A DNA stretch of 64,000 nucleotides from Plantago ovata. Lineage: Eukaryota > Streptophyta > Magnoliopsida > Lamiales > Plantaginaceae. The position numbers and the translations under genes were made by a program. Below, piece after piece: positions 32,961 through 44,776 of this stretch (position 1 is the stretch's first letter; every line of letters begins with the position of its first letter). The notes under the pieces were generated by a model. That model saw only the letters and a list, made by a program, of their open reading frames with translations. It was not told where the DNA came from and did no database searches. The DNA lies in assembly GCA_028274465.1 (NCBI GenBank), contig CM051455.1, positions 132,218,096 through 132,282,095 on the forward strand, given 5' to 3'.

Positions 32961-34598
32961 TTCACCAGACTCTTTTCTAGAATTTCTAGAATGAATTTCT
33001 TTCAATATATTCATCACAAGTCACAACCAACAGGTCATCAAATTCAGCAAGACAATAGTATTGCTATCCTCAGAGGATATACCTATATGCTAATGTAAAT
33101 TAAGGTGATTTACAAGTCTAATGGGGAACATCAAAAGAAAGTCTTTTATCAGCGATTCCAGTGTTAGAAGAACATGTTTTACTGAACCACAGAAATAGTA
33201 CAATCCAGTGGGCAAAACATCGGACCCGAAGATCTTGTATGATTAACTGTGTACAAGTTGTTCTACGGATGGACACATGATACAAGCAGAGGCAGCTCCG
33301 ATGGATAAACTCTACACTACCTCTTAATCTCTTTTCAAAATACAGAAACAAGGTTTAACCAAAACTCACGTTCATTTGAATTAAACAATTCAAGTTTGAA
33401 TTGACGAAAGCTCCAACTCCATATCAATTCAGGTTTGAATTAACCAAAGAAACCAAAAGTAAACAAAAACATCATAATCAAACAGATCACAACCAATGAA
33501 ATCGATGAGGCATGCATGTTCAGTAAATCCTTCTCATCACCATGTTACTCGAGATCATCAAATATTAACAAACTGGGGAGCATGTAGCTTAAACATATCA
33601 ACCAATCCAGAATGCTTTGCACAGTTGCGTAGCCCCCGAGAATTTATTAAACTCTATGATAACCAATAAGTTGCTACAAAATTCTAAATGGCACAAAGAA
33701 CTAAACCCATATACAAATATATAGTCAAATGCCAATCCCTACTCAAACATTGCCGATACTATAGTTCACCCAAGATTTCAAAATTACCACCCACACCATG
33801 CCAATAGTGGATAAACCTTTATGAATTTATAATGGACACCGAACAAAAAAAAAAATCAAATCAAAGAAACAAACAGTGAAAAAGAAAAGCATCAAGCAAA
33901 AAAATTGGCTAAAACTTGAGAGTGGAGGAATAGCATGAAAAAAGAAAAGATTTCTTGAGAGATGAAATTATCTTTCTATTTGACATTATTACTGTTGGAT
34001 TCATTCAACTCATGTACAGGTTTAAAATAATGGAAATACCACATAATAAGATAGAAAAGACGATTTATCTCAGTATTTTAAATCCCAACCTTCTACTTAG
34101 ATTCATATGCACATAATTGGGTTCGTAAATTGTGTGGGAAAGATCAATACCAGTTCAAGAACCGATCTTGAAGAGGCGCCTCTGTGGTGTGTTAGATTTG
34201 ACGATGACTATGGGGGAGGAAGAGATGATGGAGATTGGAAATTTTTACAAATCGAAATTGAAGGGGCATATAAGAGTGAATATGGATGTCGAGTTTGGAT
34301 AGGAAACCTTCTTACTTCAGGCCACCGTCTTTTTCTCGAGCACGCGCTTTCTCAAACCTCTCCACGCGCCCCTTCTTCATATATAATACTAATAAAATAA
34401 TAATATATATATATACGAAAAGAACATAATACGATTCGAATTAGGGATTCCTACCTCAATATATATATATATATATAATCTTCTCTTCTATACTCCCCAT
34501 TAAAATAAAAAACTCAAACATAGAGAAAACAGAGAGAAGAGAATCATCAAAATAAACTCATAGAGAGAGAGAGAGAAACGGCGGCGGCAATAATAATA
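32961..34598. other. intergenic; promoter side of the IDM1-like gene
   Basis: No gene is supported between 32961 and 34400. At 34400-34480 short (TA)n tracts occur, one of which (near 34465) could serve as TATA, and (GA)n at 34563-34575 lies in the probable 5' leader just before the ATG. Confidence 0.4.
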
Positions 34599-36797
34599 AT
34601 GAATAAAAGAAAACTTGAGCAAGGTCCGGCGGCAATCCATGTTTCGAAGAAGAGAAAGTCTGACGGTTGGCAGCCGATGATTGTTACAGCAGAGCCTTGT
34701 CCATCTGCAATCACGGAAATCACTCAACTCTACCATAATAACAACGTAAAACGTGCACCCTCCGATTTGATATTGAAGGTCAGGAAGCATCTGCTGTATC
34801 TCGGATGGAAGATTGAGTATTCTCGTGATGACAACAACAAAAACCAATTGAAAGTTAGATATCTTTCGCCCGACCAAAACGTGTTTTATTATTCTCTCCA
34901 GAACATTCTTAGGAAAGACCACGAACATCATCGTTCTAGTGTCTTGAAAGCTCCTGCTACTCCTGATGTGCTTGACTCCAAACCAAAGACCGATGATGAT
35001 GATGCGTATACGGATGGTTCAGGTTTCGTGGTTTACGGTTCTGAATACTGCCCTGAATCAGTTCAGGAGTATATACGGCGACCAAAGACGATAGGATGTG
35101 GTAACTCGGAGAAGAAGGAACTGGTTCTCAAGGTAAAGAAGCACTTGTCTTCGCTCGGCTGGTCGTTTTATTACACGGATAAAGGAGGAACGCTTTGTAA
35201 GGTGTTGAGGTACCGTTCCCCTTGTGGGAAGGTGTTTATGTCTCTTGTTACAGCCTGTAAGTGGTCTGTGCGAGAAGACGACTCTCCTGATAGTAGTGAT
35301 TGTTTCTCTTGTTCGTCTATGACGGATGATGATCCAGATTATTCAGTGGATAATAAGAGGAATGGCAATGGTGCGCGGATTGTCAGGAAAAGAGTAGCTA
35401 AATCTGATGCTTTAAAAAATTTGAAAGAGGAGGAACAAGTACAAGTAGAAGAAGTAGAGTCTAATTTATCTTCAGTAAGGAAGAGAGTTCGTGAACAAGT
35501 AGATTCTTCTACAAAACGGAATCCTCGGTCTGTCCTGTCGTGTTTGATTGACAATGGCGTGGTTGTAGAAGGAGAAAAAGTATGGTATCGGAAGAAAGAT
35601 GGCGAGGAGCTGAAACAAGGTAGAGTAACTTGTAAAGGGATCGAATGTTGTTGTTGTCGGAAAATATTCACGCTTAGTAACTTTGAAGCACATACTGGCA
35701 GCACATATCATAGGCCTTCCCAGTTTACGTTTCTGGAGGACGGTAGGTCTCTAACTGACTGCCAGCTGCAATTGAGTGGGAAAAAGAGCAGTAGTCGATG
35801 TTCCGCTGTAGTTCATGATCAGCACAAGGGTAGGGGTCGAGGTTCCTCAGGGTCAGAAACTACTGTAGTCCTTGATCAGCATCAGAAGGGTAGGGGTAGG
35901 GGTCGACGTTCTACAAGGTTAGAAAATCTAGACCATGATGACTCTGTATGCTCAGTTTGTTATGATGTGGGCGAGTTGATTCTGTGTGACCGGTGTCCAT
36001 CTACTTTCCACGCACACTGCCTTGGCTTGAAGGGAATCCCTCCAGGGAATTGGTTCTGTCCGTCGTGCTATTGTAATATTTGTGGAATTGATTTTGGTAA
36101 GAAAGGTAGTGACAAATCCTCTGCTGTGGTAGCATGCGCTCAATGTGAACAAAAATGTCATGCTGGATGCATTCAAGATGCGAGTCGTCTTGAAGGAAAT
36201 TGGTTTTGCGGTGATACGTGCACACAGGTTTATAATGGCCTGCACGAAAGAGTTGGGAAAGCAGTTCCTTTGGGGAGCACTGGAAACTTGACTTGGACTC
36301 TGGTGAAGTGCGACGACAACTTGGAGAATCAAACCAAGCTTAATCTCGCAGTTAGTGTGATGCACGAATGCTTCGATCCTCTCAAGGATCCTTACAACAA
36401 CAGGGATATCGTTGAAGACGTTATTTTCAGTAAAAAGTCGAAGCTGGATAGGTTAAACTTTAGAGGATTTTACACCGTAGTTTTGGAGGATCAGGACGAG
36501 ATGATTTCAGCAGCTACAGTGAGGATATTCGGCAACAAAGTAGCAGAAGTTCCTCTGATAGGAACAAGGTTTCAGTATCGTCGACTTGGTATGTGCCGGA
36601 TCGTGATGGATGAGCTTGAGAAGATGCTCAAGGAGCTGGGAGTGGAGAAGCTTGTGTTGCCTGCAATTCCTTCAATGCTAAACACTTGGACAAATTCATT
36701 TGGGTTCTCTGTGGTGAATGGATCAGACAGACTGAAATTTCTTGATTACACATTGTTAGGCTTTGTTGGAACAGATGTTTGCCAGAAACTGTTATAG
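34599..36797 (+). CDS. IDM1-like PHD-finger / GNAT acetyltransferase-like protein
   Basis: A single open frame of 732 codons. Two related N-terminal modules (ILKVRKHLLYLGWKIEY, about residues 55-110; LVLKVKKHLSSLGWSFYY, about 170-225) are followed by a Tify-like zinc region (about 305-400: VLSCLIDNGVVVEG, CKGIECCCCRKIFTLSNFEA, FEAHTGSTYHRPS), a PHD finger (447-490: VCSVCYDVGELILCDRCPS, FHAHCLGL, GNWFCPSC), a second Cys/His zinc module (to about 545) and a GNAT-type C-terminus. This order is that of IDM1/ROS4-type proteins, which read histone/DNA-methylation state and acetylate H3 so that active demethylation can proceed in the nucleus. Many plant paralogues exist, so the precise role is open. 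No intron is needed. It lies between two copies of the MBL promoter. Confidence 0.9.
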   Translation: MNKRKLEQGPAAIHVSKKRKSDGWQPMIVTAEPCPSAITEITQLYHNNNVKRAPSDLILKVRKHLLYLGWKIEYSRDDNNKNQLKVRYLSPDQNVFYYSLQNILRKDHEHHRSSVLKAPATPDVLDSKPKTDDDDAYTDGSGFVVYGSEYCPESVQEYIRRPKTIGCGNSEKKELVLKVKKHLSSLGWSFYYTDKGGTLCKVLRYRSPCGKVFMSLVTACKWSVREDDSPDSSDCFSCSSMTDDDPDYSVDNKRNGNGARIVRKRVAKSDALKNLKEEEQVQVEEVESNLSSVRKRVREQVDSSTKRNPRSVLSCLIDNGVVVEGEKVWYRKKDGEELKQGRVTCKGIECCCCRKIFTLSNFEAHTGSTYHRPSQFTFLEDGRSLTDCQLQLSGKKSSSRCSAVVHDQHKGRGRGSSGSETTVVLDQHQKGRGRGRRSTRLENLDHDDSVCSVCYDVGELILCDRCPSTFHAHCLGLKGIPPGNWFCPSCYCNICGIDFGKKGSDKSSAVVACAQCEQKCHAGCIQDASRLEGNWFCGDTCTQVYNGLHERVGKAVPLGSTGNLTWTLVKCDDNLENQTKLNLAVSVMHECFDPLKDPYNNRDIVEDVIFSKKSKLDRLNFRGFYTVVLEDQDEMISAATVRIFGNKVAEVPLIGTRFQYRRLGMCRIVMDELEKMLKELGVEKLVLPAIPSMLNTWTNSFGFSVVNGSDRLKFLDYTLLGFVGTDVCQKLL

Positions 36798-36901
36798 CCT
36801 AGTGTATAGTGTCAATTTATTGTATGTATACATATCTATTTCAAACCAAGTTTGATGATTATTATTATTGAATTGCACTTGTTGAATGTTGAAATAATAT
36901 C

Positions 36902-37445
36902 TATTAATAACCTCTTATATCTATTTTAAACTTTAAACTCGATAAAACTTGATACTATTATGTTGAAAGAAAAATACTATCTCTACTATATAGTATTAAA
37001 GTAAATTTTTACTCAAGTGTTTAGTCCCGAAATATATTTACAGCCCCACACACCCCACTACTTTTTGAAGTTAATAATCCCACAACTAATTTTCGTTTAA
37101 TACCACATAAATAGAAATAGAGATAAATAGAGGCTAAAAAATCCAATCATTATTTACTTGTGTTATGCTAAAAGAAATCTTCCACGGTCTAAACTTTGGA
37201 CTGTGGGATTTGTTCTCTAATCCCATGGGAGCAATTTGCAATTTACCGTATAAAACGTGGAAAAGTAGTACTAGTACCCAAATAACTGCCACGTATCAAC
37301 AATTCAAAGGGTATTCATTATCGAACAACAAAACCAGTCTGTTCCGTTCTGTCAAAACAAATAAAGGAAATAAAATTAAAAAATAAATCATCATCATCTA
37401 AAAATTGGATTTCGATTGGTACTTGAATTTCATTTCTGAGCGACC
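36902..37445 (+). promoter_or_regulatory. promoter and leader of the intact MBL gene (unoccupied site)
   Basis: Continuous counterpart of the interrupted copy at 21791-32620. Positions corresponding to MULE A, MULE B and the LINE::RPA43 insertion (about 36997, 37041 and 37335) are uninterrupted here. A light-type ATG context (GCGACCATGGC) starts the ORF. Confidence 0.75.
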
Positions 37446-40400
37446 ATGGCAGCTTCAATGGTAACTTCACCGGTTTTCAGCGTTAGAGCAGCAGCAACAT
37501 CTTCTTCTTCTTCGAGAAGCGGGAGGATGATTAGACGCCCTCAAAATGTCCATGGAGACTTCTTTGTTGGTAATAATAATACTGCCAATTCATTCGTTAA
37601 CCGTTCCTTTTTTCTATTGATTAATTCATTGCTATCATTGGTTGATAATCCAGCTGAGTTTGATAGAGTTGTTCAGTAAATTGGCTGATAAGCTACCTAA
37701 TATCCTAAATCAAGTACTTGTAGCATAGAAACATGAAAACCTTTTGTGTGCTTATTGTAATTATTCACCAGGTGAAGTTTACTGATGAATAGTCTAGTCT
37801 CTTTGTATTGCCAGTAGTGTTTTACTGATTTATCCATGTTTTGTTGCTGGTATAGTCAGCTTGTTGTTTTGTGACCTTAAATGTTATGTTCACTGCAGAT
37901 AATACATGCATAGATTGTGATACTTGTCGTTGGATGGCTCCGGTAACCACTTCACTGCTACTTCAGTCCAGGGTCCTTTTATAGTTCTGTGAGCAATGAT
38001 TTCCACAGAAATCTCATATTATTGTTTCATTAGGAAATATTCAATAGGCAAGATGGCATGTCAGCCGTGTTTAAACAGCCTATGAATGATGAAGAGAGAA
38101 TGAAAGCTCTTCAGGTACCTTTCTTCTTCTCCCTGGTATGCCGGCCGTGTTATATTCTTGTACTAATGTTTTCTATTCTACTTGTTTTCTTTAGGCAGTC
38201 ACTGTTGTTCTTCATCTAAGCATGTAAGGAATATAAGAGGAATGCGCTAGAATGTACATAGATGAAATTATATAACCATGAGTGCTAAGCGTGGTAGACT
38301 TAGTCGAATAAGCTGCAGTTTGAGAAGGTTGAAACATAATACTGAAGTCGTTTCATACAATTTGTATTGTGGCTAGGACAAGTTTTACCCAGTGAAAGAG
38401 TAATAGTCAGCCATAGGTGTTGTTAAATGGAGTGGTTAATCCTTAAATGATTAAGGTGCAATAGGAAAATTAGGTAATAGTACTTCCGTATGTCTTAATG
38501 GGGAAAGATCTGCGCCATTTTTGGACATGTTTATTTATCAGTTGTCTCCTACAGATTTAGCATATACCCATCTTAATTTTTACTTCATGTTGTTTGTTTT
38601 AGGCATTACTGGCATGTCCAACAAGCTCAATCCATACAGAAAAGCCTCCTCGTGATATTCTGGAAGCTCATAAAACATTTCCTGTTCCAATTGATGAACA
38701 GAATCTTCAGGTACCACTTAATTGGTGAATCATCTCAGATAGTTTAAACTTCAATCTCTGACCACCTCAAGGGGCTTTGTTTTCATTAATCTGGCTTGAT
38801 GAAATATCAAATTAGTAATAATTTATACCTTAAGATAGCATCTTCTTATATTGGCTCAACAAAGCAGCTAAATTGTACTAGTAAACATCAACAAGTATCC
38901 TTCAATTGTCATATCCACTAAGCATCACACACTGTAACGCTACGTAGTTGATATCCTATCATGAGGCTTAAGATTGGGTTTCTGTGAAGATAATTAAACT
39001 CATTACACTGTTACTCTGTCCAGGCTCTATTTAGTATACTGAAGTGTCATTTTTATCAACGTATGTATAGTCAGCGTAGGCAGTTGAATACTTGACTGAA
39101 CTTTATTTTGAGACTTTTAAGGCTACCTATGCAACAACATAAAGTAATACCAACCATAGCTCGTGATCAGAGGCTCCAGTTGACCTGGTTGACGGTGCTG
39201 TAGCCTCCCATGGAGATCAAGCGCATCGAACTACTCGATATGGCATCTCTTACTCTGATTCTTTGCTCATGATTTGTAGTAATGTGACCCATTCCACATC
39301 TAGAAGAAGATATATATGTTTTTGAAGAGTTTCCACGTTCTAACTCATAGGACTAATTTATTGCTATCAGGGAATATATCACTGCGGATATCATTCCGAA
39401 AAATCATATGGAGCTACCTCCTACTTGATTACACGCCCCGAAGGGAACATACTAGTGGACAGGTACGTCAAGGGAGGATAGAAGATCAGTTTCTTTTGTT
39501 ATAATTTTCTGAGAACATATATAAATCTTGAAGTTACTATTGTTTGCAGTCCCAGATACACAGAGAAGCTGGCCAGTAATATCAAGAAGATGGGTGGAGC
39601 CCGTTTCATGTTCCTCACGCACAAGTAAGCAAGATATTAGAGGTCTACTAGTATTGGCTCTGTGATGTTGTGACAATTTATGCTGTTATACTCATCCCTT
39701 TTGTTTTTATTACCAGGGATGATGTTGCAGATCATGACAAGTGGTCTAAGGAGTTGGGCTGTATTAGGGTTCTTCATTCTGAAGAAGTAAGTGGATTGGA
39801 AAAGTAAACCTGCCTTGAAAATTATAGTGACTGAGTCACTTTCTGCTGATTGTGATATGGTCTACCTTCTTTAGTTTATACAACGTATCAACTTTAGTTA
39901 AGTCACAAGTGAGTTTATTTAGTGTGATTCCTAAATTCTTTCTAGTGTGGTTTAACCTTTTATCTTCATGTTGATGTGTGTAATGTAACTTTAAAGGTTT
40001 TTCTAGATAGAATTAATGTTAATTAAGCTTTATTGTATTCCTTCACCTTGAAGTAAGGTCTATTCTGTTGACAAAACATAATTTCTTCTTGTTCCATCGC
40101 TTGGCATCGCCGTAGCTATTATATTCCTTCACCTTGAATTTAGTTTGGTATTTTAGCATTTCCAGAGCTTAATAGCGTTTGCTTTATCTTAAACGTAGTC
40201 CTTGAGGAGTCTTCAGGGATTATTGGTAGCAGTTACAAGACTTGTATGCTTCAGTTTTCGATATGTCAGTTTATAAATGAGTACATCGCCAGATCCCCAT
40301 CAGTTTTCTGTCCGTTCGTATAGATCTTGAACATGATAGTGTACCTACTGAACGTGCTTTTCGAACATTCTTGTGATTATTTCTTATTTTCCATCACAAC

Positions 40401-43005
40401 ATCCCATGTGAAACTCTATCATCATGTACATGACTACATAATGAGCATTTCTCATGAGATCATTGTCTCTTGAATTATCTTTTTATATTTTGAATATCTG
40501 GAAGCAAATATCTTCATCATACAGGGGCGCTCTCTGGTAAAGAGTCCTGACATATCTGTATTCTGTGCTAGGTAACTACATCTACAGCTGATGTGGAGAT
40601 GAAGCTCGAGGGAAGTGGGCCGTGGACGCTTGGCAGTGATGTCACTCTTGTATACACCCCAGGGCACACAGCTGTGAGTTCATCTTCTGTGAACTTTTCA
40701 AATATTTGGCTTTCCTTTGCATGATTTACTAGATAAATGGTAGTGGTGATAACCGGCTCTTTCCTTTTTCTATCTCATGCTTCTTTGTCATTATTGCCCA
40801 TGCTAAAGGATTTCTGGCTGCACTTCTGATGGATATTGTATGTATGCTTTATAATGGCAGGGATCAGTATGCTTACTTTACGAAACAAGGAAGGCAATTT
40901 TCACGGGGGACCATTTTCTGATGGATGAATATGGATTAAGCATGTTAGAGCACTACAACTGGTTTTCAGGTATGTTGAGTTAACATCCTGGGTAAACATA
41001 ACTTCCTTTTGGATTGGAACTTAATGATTCCATCAATCTGCTCCTGGAGCATAAAAACTTCTTGCAATAAATATAGTGAGTGAGATGTGTAGAAACTTTG
41101 CTATTCATGTGTAGCAAGTAGCAATACTCTATAGGTTGGTTAAACATTAGGTTCATTCACCATCATGCCAAATTTTCCTAGTAGATTAGTTGCTCAATTT
41201 TCTCATGCCGGATTGAGTTACATTCTCTTTATAATAGGAGTAAGGCGAGGAGAAAACACACACAGTTATTTTCATGTTAAGACTCAAGACAAGTATCGTT
41301 TTTGTAACATGATTTATGGAACAAAAAAAAAAAAAAAAAACACGAGTTATCAGGTATTGGTTGTTATTTTTGTTACATACCTTTGTTTTTATCTTATGGC
41401 AGTTTCAGTACAGTTGAGGAGTGTTCAAAAGTTGCTCGATTTGGATTTTGAATGGATATTACCAGGTGAGAATTCGCATCTCTGATACTTTTTACTCATC
41501 ATTGATTTTTCATCTTGTTTTTTCTGATAATTCTGGAGCCTTAACTTTGCAACACAAAGAAATCCTTCACTTTCTTCTACATACGGATCACCTTTGTAGA
41601 AGTAATTCATTTGAACATACTTTTGTGCTTGAAATTGAATTACATTACATAAGGTATTAAATGAAAAGATAATATGTTTACTGCAAGCCTGCAAAATATT
41701 TGTTTTTAGATGCATGTAATAGCCATTTACAGAAGTCTTACGGCCCCATTTAACAAAATTTTATGCTACTGGCTTGCGGCCAGCCATAATCCACAAGTGT
41801 AAGAAGTGTGAAAACAGAGGGTATAGTTAGCAGTGATTTGTTTCTGCTTAAAGGCAAGCAGTAATCTGTAGAATGTGTGAACTGTGAAAGACTGAACAAG
41901 ATGAAATAAAGGTGAATTTTATGATATTTTGGCGTATATAGAAAATACAGTTGTGTGAATTGAAAGCTGTAGTTGCCATTAAGACTAATGTGTCTTTGGT
42001 TTCGTATTTTGTAAAATGTGAAGAGGAAATCGCATTGCTTTCGTTTACAGCTGATATTATAAAATTATTATAAATAAATTGTTTATATATAAATCGTGTT
42101 TGTTCCTCAAAGTCATTGATATAAAACCATAGTTTTAAACAAAAGCAACGTGTTTTCCTCTTTCCTTTTTTACCAAATACTACAAATTAGGCTTAATTTC
42201 CATTACAGCTTTCTAACTGTATTCTCTATAATTTCATCAGATTCCCCTTTCTTTCATCTCCTAGTTCACACACGCTACATAGTACTACTTGCCTTTAAAT
42301 GCAGAAGCAAATCACCGCCTATACCTCGGAGAAGGGAAATGGAATTGCTCCTTCTTTAAACCAGCGTTCTTAAGACCAAAGGGTCTGGCGGAAAGGGTGG
42401 CAAGCTATACGTTGCTGGTTCTACTGTAGCTGGAACCACAAGCATCCTTAGAATAGAATTCCAACTGAGCACCTTTTGAGTGATTTTGAGAAGAGTTGCT
42501 CTTTGGAGAGCATAGTATGATGAAAGTTGTAAGCTGCGTTCGGGGTGGGGGGAGCTATTGTTGGCGGTGGTTTACCCAAGCGGCGGATGTCAGCAGTTCG
42601 GATACCCCTCCTCCAACTCAAAAACTTGGCCAATTCTGTTTTCACACTCCATTGCAAATTTGCAATTCTCAGCTTCAAAAGTCCTAGTTCTCACCATCTG
42701 CATCTTTAGGAGATATCATTTTCTCTTCAGGTTAAGTACTCACTGTCAACAAGGCTGGCTGATTAAGTTTGAATATGTCAGTTAATTCGAAAAAAATTAG
42801 TTTTGAGAGTGTAAGGGAGTGAACCTCCCTATGCTTAAGATATTATAAATTTACACAGAAAAAAAGAAGAGTTTGCGTAGGAATGTCAAATCATCTCATT
42901 TTCATCATAATTTTAGGGCATGGAAGGAGAGCTAGATTTGGAAATGTGGAGGAAAAGAATTCGGCTTTGAGAACTTTCTTGGCGGCCAGAGGGGTTGAGG
43001 CTTAA
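37446..43005 (+). CDS. chloroplast ferredoxin-like / metallo-beta-lactamase-fold protein
   Basis: Eleven exons with intact GT-AG borders and phases: 37446-37569, 37899-37942, 38034-38114, 38603-38710, 39371-39462, 39550-39624, 39717-39786, 40572-40673, 40861-40969, 41403-41465, 42917-43005; 318 residues. Residues 1-40 are a Ser/Arg-rich transit peptide. Residues 42-83 ([18 protein letters not shown]) resemble a 4Fe-4S ferredoxin segment. Residues 120-300 form an MBL fold: THKDDVADH (metal-binding HxxxDH type), PGHTAGS, FTGDHF and ILPGHGRR. The family is present in plants and cyanobacteria as a ferredoxin-MBL fusion of unknown substrate, probably a chloroplast hydrolase. Partial copies of its promoter/exon 1 (21791-32960) and of its 3' end (47255-47740) exist. 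Confidence 0.9.
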
Positions 43006-43539
43006 ACCCACCTTCATATTTCATAGGAGTATCAATTTTCTCTCGGTGGTTTAGATGTACATCTGTTTAAATGGTTGTGATGCTGTAAATTTGTGTGTAA
43101 AATTTTGATGATATTCTCCCCGAAGACTTAAACTTGTGCTTCTAGAACAGGGCTTGCTTTCTGTTTGTATTTGTACTAATAGTAAACTGGTTTGCTTTTT
43201 TGATGATTCGGTCTTTAACATGTTCCACTGAAGTGAGGCTGGACTCGTTTCGTGGTGTGGAAATAACGGAAAATGTCAAGAGGCCTTACAGTATTATGAG
43301 GAATTTGCACGTGGAGAGGAACATTATGATAATGTGCAAAAGCTTTATGATGATATCACAAAATTGCAAACAACATTTTAGTCGTTAGTTCGTTCATCCA
43401 CAAGGGACGGAACTTCAATTAAGTTCATCCCATGGGGCATGGGGGAGATTTTTTGAGCATTATATCGTAAAGAAAGCAAACTACTGGAACCTATTATAAA
43501 TGCACATGTTAAACCATTTCAATCCCGCTTAGACTTCAT

Positions 43540-43700
43540 TAATGTTGGCACAACAGCCCAATTCATAGAACATGAACACTACCAGTCTACCACCACACAA
43601 ACAAATGGACCAGGCACCACAACTGTATTTCAACGCAAAAGATAGTAAAAACCAATACCCGTACAACTGTTATAGCCTTCATAATTAATGGCTACTGTCT
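43540..43700 (-). pseudogene. remnant of an Asterix 3' flank
   Basis: Matches 47795-48085 with gaps (shared: accaccacac, aacaaatggaccaggc, tggctactgtctttacatgg), the sequence just downstream of the intact Asterix stop codon. It follows the MBL 3' UTR in convergent orientation, as at 47255-48185. Confidence 0.7.
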
Positions 43701-43945
43701 TTACATGGTAAATAAAAAAAATCACGTTAATAGTGCAACTCTTATAGCATTCCTTGAAGCAAAAATCACTAATTAAATCTTCATAGCTAAAGTTCTCTAT
43801 CACATTGTTCTCAATGCCTATCATCGCCAATCCGCTAATTCGTTCTTGGAATATTGTACGGTGTAAATAAGATTTCATCAATTCTAACTTTGAAAAGTGT
43901 CTTTCTATAGATGCAATCGTACGAGAATTGTTAATAAAATTCTAT
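43700..43945 (-). pseudogene. hAT transposase C-terminal fragment
   Basis: Minus-strand translation TIASIERHFSKLELMKSYLH, RTIFQERISGLAMIGIENNV, IENFSYEDLISDF matches the C-terminal dimerisation region of zinc-finger-MYM-like hAT transposases (ASxERxFSKLKLxKxYLRS, QERLNGLAxLSIE). The frame shifts upstream of TIAS. Only about 80 residues remain. Confidence 0.78.
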
Positions 43946-44745
43946 ACACAATTATTGCATCAGGAAAACAACCCACATCGTTTAAATAACTCAAAATTTC
44001 AATATTTTCCATCTTCTTATTTGGCACATACACACTATAAAAAGAACAAACCATTTATGGTGAGAAATATCTTTTTACGAAAAAAAAAAAGTTTCCATCA
44101 ATATCATCAGATTTATCACTGCTCTTGCATTTTGAAGATGAATACAACAAGATCTTAAAGACTATCATCTAAAGAATAGACAAGTTGGTACGGTAGGTTG
44201 ATGTGGTTTGTTCCAACGCTTGGAGCATTTGATTGGTAATGTACTAATTGTGCTTTTTGGTAATAGATTTTCGTTCTTGCTTTAAAAACATAAATAAATA
44301 AAACACACAACAAAAGTGATATGTTCGGCTGGTCAGCCGGTTAACTCAAAAACCTCGAGAAAAAACCATAATACCAGGACTTTCCTATGTTTCAATAAAG
44401 TGTAGCAGGGTGGTGGGCTGATACACTCCGTTATAAAAGTCATAGACCTAGAACGTTATAGAATATTGTCTACCATTTCATTAATTGTCTAATATATAGA
44501 GATTTCGAAAGTTATAAAACGTTTTCTAACATTTCATTAGTTGTCAAATATATCAATATATCATTGTATCTAAACCCCATATATAAGAAGAAAATTTGCA
44601 ATACAAAATACAATAGACCACTTCAAACAAAATAGCTACTACTATATATTCATATGTTGCCCAAAACTCCTACATGCAAAAGTTCAAACAAAAGAGATAC
44701 TATTATATCAATTTTCATATCTTGCTCAAAACTATAAATCTCTCT

Positions 44746-44776
<31 letters not shown>

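Noticed and set aside
34107-34400. 97-codon plus-strand frame upstream of the IDM1-like gene
   Set aside because: No family resemblance and no splice link to the gene.
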